Shown piece by piece: positions 23,393-29,478 of a stretch of 33,030 bases of DNA. The number at the start of each line of letters is the position of its first letter. Position 1 is the stretch's first letter. The DNA is taken from assembly GCA_910588745.1 (NCBI GenBank), contig CAJURK010000037.1:1-33030 (forward strand), given 5' to 3'. The stretch comes from an uncultured Dorea sp. GTDB taxonomy: Bacteria > Bacillota > Clostridia > Lachnospirales > Lachnospiraceae. Below the pieces are notes generated by a model. It had not been told where the DNA came from and made no database searches. It saw only the letters and a program-made list of their open reading frames with translations. Position numbers and translations under genes: made by a program.

Positions 23393-24244
23393 TTACACTC
23401 CCGTGGATACGTCCGCTCCCAGCCACTTCTCACACAATTCCTTCAAAGTGCCGTCCTGGTGCATTTCCTCAATTGTCTCCGAGAAAATCTGCTCCAAAAG
23501 CTCCGCTCTGTCGCTGTTCTTTACAAACGCATATCCGCAATAATCGGCTACATATGCCGGACACTCTGCAACCGCCAGCTTCATCTCGCCAGCATCACTG
23601 GTGGACAGAGCCGCAATCGGATTCATATAGGAAGCATCCAGCCGTCCAATGGATACATCGTACGCATTTGTAGAAGAATCATAGGGTATGATTTCAAATT
23701 CTACCTTATATTCCTGCTTGATTTCCTCAAGCTGGCTGTAAGCCTCCTGGCCGCTGGCAACGCCAATCTTCTTTCCTGCAAGGTCTTCAAAAGACGTAAT
23801 CGTTCCTTCTTCCCCTTCCCTTACAATAAAACGGTTGCTTGCTTCAATATAGCTTGTAGAAAAAATGTAGTCTTCTTTCCTCTCATCGGTAATCGTGATA
23901 CTCTCTGCCACCGTATCAATACGTCCGGCATCCAGCGCTGAAAACATACCGTCCCAAGCCGTAACATCACACTGGATATCCAGTCCGTTTCGTTCCGCAA
24001 TCTCTTTCATCATCGCCACTTCAAAGCCATCCGTCTCATCAGTCTCATCATTCAGGAAACAATACGGCGGATATGCCCCGTCAATTCCCACATGAATCGT
24101 CCCTAAGTCTTCTTTTGACAATGCGGTCTCTTCTCCCGCCTCTTTCTTCTGTTCCTCTGTCCCAGAATCTTCCGTCGATCCTCCGCACGCAGCTAAAGAC
24201 AGTACCATAGCTCCTGTCAGCAAAACGCAAAACAATTTCTTCAT
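23393..24244 (-). CDS. Amino acid ABC transporter substrate-binding lipoprotein
   Basis: This is a 283-residue extracellular lipoprotein of the SBP_bac_3 (cluster 3) type. The lipobox LSLAAC places the lipidated Cys at residue 20, followed by an acidic linker (about 21-47). The mature domain begins GTIHVGIDGAYPPYCFLND and contains the family motifs DGFEVAMMKEIAER and AWDGMFSALDAGRIDTVAESITITDERK. A later segment is DLAGKKIGVASGQEAYSQLEE. The architecture fits binding of polar or sulphur amino acids, but the residues seen do not fix the ligand. GGAGG precedes the ATG by about 9 nt. A plausible promoter has TAGACA (24339-24344) and TAAAAT (24315-24320) spaced by 18 bp, with a palindromic site just upstream. 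Confidence 0.93.
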   Translation of the reverse strand: MKKLFCVLLTGAMVLSLAACGGSTEDSGTEEQKKEAGEETALSKEDLGTIHVGIDGAYPPYCFLNDETDETDGFEVAMMKEIAERNGLDIQCDVTAWDGMFSALDAGRIDTVAESITITDERKEDYIFSTSYIEASNRFIVREGEEGTITSFEDLAGKKIGVASGQEAYSQLEEIKQEYKVEFEIIPYDSSTNAYDVSIGRLDASYMNPIAALSTSDAGEMKLAVAECPAYVADYCGYAFVKNSDRAELLEQIFSETIEEMHQDGTLKELCEKWLGADVSTGV

Positions 24245-24356
24245 AAAACATTTCCTCCATCATACAGTAAAATTTGTGCAGCCGGAAAACCAGCTTCATT
24301 ATGTCCATTTTTACATTTTACTCCTATTCGGTAAGGTTTGTCTAATTCAAAAGCCT

Positions 24357-24388
24357 TATAAGCGCTTATTGATAGTTTCTATAAGCGC
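24357..24388. promoter_or_regulatory. Palindromic candidate operator upstream of the ABC operon
   Basis: TATAAGCGC occurs twice in direct orientation (24357-24365 and 24380-24388). The first copy lies in a perfect 12-bp palindrome (ATAAGCGCTTAT, 24358-24369). GCGCTTAT (24362-24369) also pairs with ATAAGCGC (24381-24388). The set ends 13 bp upstream of the candidate -35 of the binding-protein gene. It could be a regulator site or, as RNA, a weak terminator of the MerR gene; there is no good T tract. Confidence 0.5.
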
Positions 24389-24521
24389 CGGTTCCCTGTC
24401 GATTTCCGCACCAACATCAAGGGGTTGAATTTCCTACTTCTACGTATCTTAATAACCATATTCTGCTATTTCATATTCGCCGCCTTACTGCCCTTATTGT
24501 TTCAGATACTTTGCTGAAAAA

Positions 24522-24953
24522 TTATATTTTATAATTCCTTACAGCTTCCGGGATGTCGTCAACAGATAAATTCTTTACATCTTCTTCACTTCCGGCGGCA
24601 ATCGCCGTATCATAATACCAACATTTATATTTCAGCATATTTTTTGTTGCCTGTAATGCTTCAATCTGTTTTTCCACTTCTTCCAAACGGGCATAAAACA
24701 TTTCCCTGCGTTTCCCTAAAGAAGCATCGCCCTCCTCGCACCAGGCCAAAAATTCCTTAATTGACTTGATAGACATTCCCGAAGACTTCAGACACTCAAT
24801 TACCCTAATCGTGTTCATCTCCGTATCAGAAAAAACGCGGATACCCCCATTACTCCGTTCCATATTCGGGAACATACCCTCACGGTCATAATAACGCAGA
24901 GTGGATATGGTAATCCCGGTAGCATTAGCGACTTCTCCAATCGAATAATACAT
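24522..24953 (-). CDS. MerR-family transcriptional regulator
   Basis: The 143-residue protein starts MYYSIGEVANATGITISTLRYYDREGMFP, a classic MerR winged helix-turn-helix, followed by GGIRVFSDTEMNTIRVIECLKSSGMSIKSIKEFL. A dimerisation coiled coil occupies about residues 80-115 (RREMFYARLEEVEKQIEALQATKNMLKYKCWYYD). The C-terminal effector part is short. The single Cys after the coil and the general shape resemble AdhR-like aldehyde or redox-responding regulators, but the signal is unknown. AAAAAGGAG precedes the ATG at 24953 by about 8 nt. A TATAAT at 24997-25002 is a likely -10. It is divergent from queT and tandem with the ABC operon. Confidence 0.9.
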   Translation of the reverse strand: MYYSIGEVANATGITISTLRYYDREGMFPNMERSNGGIRVFSDTEMNTIRVIECLKSSGMSIKSIKEFLAWCEEGDASLGKRREMFYARLEEVEKQIEALQATKNMLKYKCWYYDTAIAAGSEEDVKNLSVDDIPEAVRNYKI

Positions 24954-25076
24954 AAGATTTTCTCCTTTTTCAAAAATAAAAAATTTCTCTCGACCTATTA
25001 TATAATCTGGGGAAGCCGGGAAATGACTAGTCCAAAACAGCTCCCAACGCCAATTTGGGCAAAATTCAGGCAAACC

Positions 25077-25105
25077 TTGATTTTAGGCAGAAACCATGCT
25101 ATACT
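25077..25105 (+). promoter_or_regulatory. queT promoter
   Basis: TTGATT (25077-25082), a 17-bp spacer and TATACT (25100-25105), preceded by TGC (extended -10), make a good promoter. Transcription should begin near 25111, right before the structured leader. Confidence 0.75.
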
Positions 25106-25110
25106 TTCAT

Positions 25111-25229
25111 TCGTTGCAAGCCTGCAAAAACCAAGGTCTTACGGGGCTTGCCGCCGATTCCCGGCGTTAAATGAGTCGTGTGTTCGAGACCTTCCACACG
25201 TAAAACAAAACTAAAGGAGAGAACTGAAT
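25111..25229 (+). promoter_or_regulatory. Structured queT leader, candidate riboswitch with kissing loops
   Basis: Hairpin A pairs GCAAGCC (25116-25122) with GGCTTGC (25145-25151). Hairpin B pairs CGCCG (25152-25156) with CGGCG (25162-25166). Hairpin C pairs CGTGTG (25177-25182) with CACACG (25195-25200). The loop of A carries AAGGTCT (25133-25139) and the loop of C carries AGACCTT (25187-25193), a perfect 7-bp loop-loop match. The same C loop has CCTT (25190-25193), which can pair instead with AAGG of the Shine-Dalgarno (25214-25217) across the A-rich tail TAAAACAAAACTAA. This suggests ligand control of translation. The gene downstream imports queuosine precursors, so preQ1 is the natural ligand; I could not match a preQ1 class with confidence. 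Confidence 0.6.
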
Positions 25230-25721
25230 ATGAAAAACAAGAATGTAACCTTTCTAACCCAAGCGGCCATGATTGCCGCTATCTATGTCGTACTAACTTA
25301 CGTATTTGCCCCCTTCTCATTTGGCGAGATCCAAATACGCATTTCCGAAGCGCTTACCATTCTGCCGCTGTTTACGCCAGCCGCGGTACCCGGTCTGTTT
25401 ATCGGATGCCTGATCGGTAATATTTTAGGCGGAGCCATCCTCCCGGATATTGTCTTTGGCAGCGCAGCAACCCTAATCGGAGCGCTCGTCACCTATTCCT
25501 TAAGAGATAAAAAGCCCGTGCTAGGCCCGATTCCACCCATTGCCGCCAACACAGTTATCGTACCCTTTATACTGCGCTTCGGCTATGGAGTCAATCTGCC
25601 TATTCCGTTCATGATGCTTACCGTCGCTATCGGAGAAGTAATCTCCTGCGGTATCCTGGGCATGATCTTATATACTGCCTTAAGCCGCTACCAGCGCCTG
25701 ATTTTTAAAGAGGCCGTATAA
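25230..25721 (+). CDS. queT: QueT queuosine-precursor ECF transporter S component
   Basis: The 163-residue membrane protein has about five hydrophobic helices and the QueT-family signature. Visible landmarks are LTYVFAPFSFGEIQIRISEALTILPLF, PGLFIGCLIGNILGG, and FGSAATLIGALVTYSLR. It is the substrate-binding component of an energy-coupling-factor importer for preQ1 or a related 7-deazaguanine; the shared EcfA/T module is not in this window. AAAGGAG lies 8-10 nt before the ATG. The gene is monocistronic, with a long leader and a downstream hairpin. Regulation through the leader is likely. Confidence 0.93.
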   Translation: MKNKNVTFLTQAAMIAAIYVVLTYVFAPFSFGEIQIRISEALTILPLFTPAAVPGLFIGCLIGNILGGAILPDIVFGSAATLIGALVTYSLRDKKPVLGPIPPIAANTVIVPFILRFGYGVNLPIPFMMLTVAIGEVISCGILGMILYTALSRYQRLIFKEAV

Positions 25722-25763
25722 TCCGGCCTATCCCAACTGCGTCCGCCTTCAATCTATGCGGAA

Positions 25764-25813
25764 AATACAGCGCCTGTTATTGTTTCCCTGCAAACAATAA
25801 CAGGCGCTGTATT
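25764..25813. terminator. 22-bp perfect hairpin between queT and the converging operon
   Basis: Bases 25764-25785 and 25792-25813 are perfect reverse complements (22 bp) with a 6-nt loop (CCCTGC). The hairpin lies between converging genes. On the minus strand the stem runs into ATTTTCC, giving a short T tract, so it should end the signalling operon. On the plus strand it may also stop queT transcripts. Confidence 0.8.
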
Positions 25814-25828
25814 ACTGACCGGCGCATT

Positions 25829-28258
25829 CTATGTCACATATCCGACATACTCGTTTCCTCCGCTCAGCATAATACTATCCATTTGTTCTTTCGGCATCGT
25901 CCGAATTTTTTCATCCGACATGTCAATATATATCACGCGATATTCATCATAGCCCACTAAAATCAGCGCAGGCTCCCCGGCGCGTACTCCGATTACCGGC
26001 GTCCCCTGGTTAATCAAATAACTAATCTGGTCCGCGCTGCATCCGGTAAGTTCCATTCCCTTATCCTCGGAAATTCCGTTCACAATCTCCATAGGCGGCT
26101 TCCCTTCCCGCAGCCCGCTTCGGATAACGTCGAACAACTCGTCCTGCCCCGTAATCTGATAGGCCAGATAACGGTTCCCACGCTCCCAGACATACTGCCC
26201 GCCCGGAGCAATCACTACGCCGCTCGTCTCGTCCGCCGATTGAATTGCCTCTCCCGCTTCCTTATAAATTCCCTGCAGTCTTCCCAGTCCGTAAACACAA
26301 TATCCATGCTCCTGCGGCGTATCCTCAAATTCCGGCAGCGCCGGGTCTCTGTCAAGTTCCTGTTTGGGATTTAAAAGCTTCGCCTCTGTGTCTTGAATCC
26401 CGTCGGCAAACGTAAGCCGCCTTTGCGTTTTTTTTAAATCCGTGACGTAGGATTCCAGCGTAATATTATTCTCTTCTTTTTCCTCGCTGCTTATGATATA
26501 ATCCGCATCGGCATCCGCATAAACGCCTCCGTTCTTGCTTACCCGGCTCAGCGTAATCATTCCATCGCTGACCCTTGCGCCAAGCACATACTCCGCTCCT
26601 GGATCGTATGTTTTTATTAATTTATTCTCTGCACTCCGAATCTCCACCAGATACATAGGAAAGATATTTCCTCCGCTGATTGTTTCGCCAAGCTCTGATT
26701 GTCTTGCCCGCCCGCATACAAAATCACTTCCGACAAATCCAAGCGGTATGATGCTTTCTCCTTCAACCGCTTCTACCCGGTATTCGTCATCCGTGTCCAA
26801 ATCTCTAACCCTTACCGTTCCTGACGACTCCCCGCTGTCTCCGGCGCCATAGGCCACCCATCTTCCGCTCTCTGACATAGCAAACTGTCCTTCTTCCAAA
26901 CCGGAAACCACTGGTTCTTCCCAGTTCTTATCCACGTCAACCTCATAGAAAGTTCCTCCGACCATTATGTACAGATAATCCCGCTTCAGACTATAATAAA
27001 CCATTTCCCCCAGTTCTTCCTCTGCAATTGCCGCAGAGCGGTTACTTGGAATAAAGACTTTCTCCTCTATGCTGCCCGATTCCATATCATAGTAGAAAAT
27101 ATTCGCCCCTACCTGCCCTTCATGGGCTCCGCGATTCATATATCCAAATACTGCAAAGACCATATTCCCCTGATCGTCCATATCCAGAATCCGGATACTA
27201 TGGTCTGATACTTTACTCCTGCTGTCGGTATTTTCCGCATCACGAAAACTGAATATCAACGACAGCTCCTGCTTGTCGCGATTGTAATTCCAGAGTTCGT
27301 TTGCCTGGACAAACGCCGCAATATTCCCTTCCGAATTAACCTCATAGGGAATATCGCCAGATACAATCCCCAGCAAGAGTCCTTTCTCATCCAATACCTG
27401 CCGGCTTCCGTCAAAAATTTGTTCCATTCTGCGGTCATAATTCAGCAAATACATGGTTCCTTCCGCCATACGCACCCGAAAAAACTCTTTCACAGTATAA
27501 AGATCCGTTTCATTTTCTTCCCCTGTGCAGCTCACATCATACTCCAGAAGAATGGATGTGTATGCAATATTCGTTTCCAGTATCTTCCAATTCTCCTGCC
27601 CCATAACCTGCGGTTCTAAATCCCCCCAGGTTACCTGATTATAATTTGAATGAATCGTTACGTGGGAAAATGTACTGTTATCCCCTTCGTCATTTGGTTC
27701 AAGAGCCGCTCCCACGCCTGTATTCTCTCTCTTTGCCAGCGCGTTTTCATGGAAATTATACACATAATCAAGACACGGCGTAAGATTAAAATCTCCCGGC
27801 GTAACCAACCTCGTATAATAATAAATATCTCCGGCGCTTGAATGCAAGGTCACTTTCATGACGCGCTCCTGACTCAGAATCCCCTCGTCAAACGTCAGCA
27901 TCATCTGTTCCGCCGCCGAAACATGGTTCGTATAAAGCTCTGTTTCACCGTCAAGGGTATATACCGAATAGTCCGCGGACGTAACCTCCGCCTCGCCGGC
28001 TTCCATATTCATTGCAAGCTGGCTGCCGTTCACCGGCGTTACAGCGTCCCGCACACTGGCAATGTCCATCTCTCTGGTATAACCGTTCATTGGATTCAGC
28101 CAATACCCTTCCACGGAAAAATAGAGTCTTGGAAGGGTAGCTGTTCCAAGATCCGCCGTCATATTTCCGTTTCCTTTACTTGTCATATATTCAAAATAAA
28201 AGATTGCCACTATAAAAATCACAGTCAGTATTCCTGCACGCATCAATCTCTTCTTCAT
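25829..28258 (-). CDS. Membrane-anchored extracytoplasmic protein with degenerate C39-like end
   Basis: I do not recognise a named family. The 809 residues begin with a short cytoplasmic basic stretch and one membrane anchor (about 7-25, AGILTVIFIVAIFYFEYM); the rest should be outside. A middle region of about 300-600 residues has repeated beta strands with aromatic and Asp-rich turns (IFYYDMESG, MYLVEIRSAENK), possibly a propeller. Residues 680-809 resemble a C39-type papain-like domain (TGCSADQISYLINQGTPVIGV, ALILVGYDEYRVIYIDM). However, the usual catalytic His position of that family is ALILVGYD instead of HAVxVxGYD, so it is probably inactive; this reading is an inference. The gene starts directly after the methyltransferase stop, with no gap, so it is translationally coupled. 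It probably works with the adjacent kinase. Confidence 0.75.
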   Translation of the reverse strand: MKKRLMRAGILTVIFIVAIFYFEYMTSKGNGNMTADLGTATLPRLYFSVEGYWLNPMNGYTREMDIASVRDAVTPVNGSQLAMNMEAGEAEVTSADYSVYTLDGETELYTNHVSAAEQMMLTFDEGILSQERVMKVTLHSSAGDIYYYTRLVTPGDFNLTPCLDYVYNFHENALAKRENTGVGAALEPNDEGDNSTFSHVTIHSNYNQVTWGDLEPQVMGQENWKILETNIAYTSILLEYDVSCTGEENETDLYTVKEFFRVRMAEGTMYLLNYDRRMEQIFDGSRQVLDEKGLLLGIVSGDIPYEVNSEGNIAAFVQANELWNYNRDKQELSLIFSFRDAENTDSRSKVSDHSIRILDMDDQGNMVFAVFGYMNRGAHEGQVGANIFYYDMESGSIEEKVFIPSNRSAAIAEEELGEMVYYSLKRDYLYIMVGGTFYEVDVDKNWEEPVVSGLEEGQFAMSESGRWVAYGAGDSGESSGTVRVRDLDTDDEYRVEAVEGESIIPLGFVGSDFVCGRARQSELGETISGGNIFPMYLVEIRSAENKLIKTYDPGAEYVLGARVSDGMITLSRVSKNGGVYADADADYIISSEEKEENNITLESYVTDLKKTQRRLTFADGIQDTEAKLLNPKQELDRDPALPEFEDTPQEHGYCVYGLGRLQGIYKEAGEAIQSADETSGVVIAPGGQYVWERGNRYLAYQITGQDELFDVIRSGLREGKPPMEIVNGISEDKGMELTGCSADQISYLINQGTPVIGVRAGEPALILVGYDEYRVIYIDMSDEKIRTMPKEQMDSIMLSGGNEYVGYVT

Positions 28259-29431
28259 CTATCGAATCAGCTCCTGTTCTCTGTCCAGACTCATCTCCTC
28301 CAGCAAGCGCCCCAACAGCGGCGCAATGTGAAGCGCCTCCTGGCAAGCGCGAACCGCCTCATAATTCTTCTTTCGAGTTCCGGTCTTTACCGCCCGAATC
28401 AATATATTCTTCGGGGTATGTTCCATATCTATAAATTCCAGTATCTGCGTGCGGTATCCTTCCCTCTCCAAATACTGGGCGCGCAAAGCGTCTGTGATAA
28501 GCGCCGCCATCCGCTCTTTTATCAACCCATACTCCAAGACAGGCGCCAAAGCATCTCCGGCAATCTGACGGTTCACCTCATGCTGACAGCAAGGCACCGA
28601 CAAAATCACCTTCGCATTCCACTTCACAGCCTTCGCCAGAGCATAGTCTGTCGCCGTATCACAGGCATGAAGCGTAACGACCATGTCCACAGCCTCTACA
28701 CCCTTATACTCCGCAATATCGCCCTTAAGAAAATGCAGCTTCTCATAGCCATAACGTTCGCTAAGCTCATTGCAGCGGCGGATAACTTCCTCCTTCAAAT
28801 CCAATCCGATAATGCGGATATCATATCTTTTTAATTCATGCAGATAGTAATACATGGCAAATGTCAGATAGGACTTCCCGCACCCAAAATCCAAAACCGT
28901 CAGTTCCCGCCCTTTCGGAAGTTCCGGAAGTATATCCTCCACAAATTCCAAAAATCGGTTAATCTGCCTGAACTTGTCGAATCTCTGCCGCACCACTTTT
29001 CCGTCTTCTGTCATAACGCCCAGATCAACCAAAAAAGGCGCTTTCTCCCCTTCCTCCAAAATATACCGCTTCTTCCGGTTGTGCTGGAGATTCACCATCT
29101 TCGCAGGCGTCTTCCTCTGTTTCGTCTTAATTGTAGCCTTCCCTTTCCTGCTGACCAAAGCGGTACAGGTCTGCTTTTTCGTCTCAATCTGGAGCTGCTT
29201 CATCTCTTTCATAATAAGAAACATCTCTTCCGCTGCTTCTTCCGCCGCCAGATTCTTGTGAAACGCTTGATTTCCCCGAAAAATCTCTAACTGAAATAAA
29301 AGTGTGTCCTTCTTTAACAAAGGACGCACTTTTACCTTCAAAATCCCATCTTTTCCCCTTGGGCCGCTCAAGATGGCCGATACAAAATCTATATTCAAAT
29401 TCTCCTGTAGTAATCTTCTTAAATTCTCCAT
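28259..29431 (-). CDS. Class I SAM-dependent methyltransferase (Methyltransf_32-like)
   Basis: The 390-residue protein has an N-terminal lysine-rich region (about 84-125; TKQRKTPAKMVNLQHNRKKR) suited to nucleic-acid binding. The Rossmann core follows: motif I VLDFGCGKSYLTFAMYYYL (179-197), IIGLDLK (208-213), TLHACDTATDYAL and VILSVPCCQHEVNRQI (275-290). The PCCQHE motif is typical of the GSTCD/TRMT13-like methyltransferase group, so RNA is a likely substrate; the target is unknown. The ATG at 29431 has no Shine-Dalgarno sequence. It lies 6 nt after a consensus -10, implying a leaderless or nearly leaderless mRNA. The kinase gene ends 47 bp upstream. Confidence 0.85.
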   Translation of the reverse strand: MENLRRLLQENLNIDFVSAILSGPRGKDGILKVKVRPLLKKDTLLFQLEIFRGNQAFHKNLAAEEAAEEMFLIMKEMKQLQIETKKQTCTALVSRKGKATIKTKQRKTPAKMVNLQHNRKKRYILEEGEKAPFLVDLGVMTEDGKVVRQRFDKFRQINRFLEFVEDILPELPKGRELTVLDFGCGKSYLTFAMYYYLHELKRYDIRIIGLDLKEEVIRRCNELSERYGYEKLHFLKGDIAEYKGVEAVDMVVTLHACDTATDYALAKAVKWNAKVILSVPCCQHEVNRQIAGDALAPVLEYGLIKERMAALITDALRAQYLEREGYRTQILEFIDMEHTPKNILIRAVKTGTRKKNYEAVRACQEALHIAPLLGRLLEEMSLDREQELIR

Positions 29432-29437
29432 GCAGCT

Positions 29438-29466
29438 ATTATATCTGATTTCACCGTCATAGTAAA
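29438..29466 (-). promoter_or_regulatory. Promoter placed to give a leaderless methyltransferase mRNA
   Basis: On the minus strand TTTACT (29461-29466), a 17-bp spacer and TATAAT (29438-29443) form a good promoter. The expected start point, 6-7 nt past the -10, falls on or next to the A of the methyltransferase ATG (29431). Confidence 0.6.
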
Positions 29467-29478
29467 TAGAAGATTCTT

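Noticed and set aside
25177..25200. tRNA T-arm-like sequence (TGTTCGAGACC within a stem)
   Set aside because: There is no acceptor stem, D-arm or anticodon arm around it; the bases fit better as hairpin C of the queT leader.
25111..25229. Class I preQ1 riboswitch by simple consensus
   Set aside because: The A-rich tail is similar, but the short stem-loop consensus of that class is not present; left as an unassigned structured leader.
27842..28834. Plus-strand open frame of 330 codons
   Set aside because: It is antisense to the 809-residue protein and the methyltransferase, with no ribosome site or recognisable motif.
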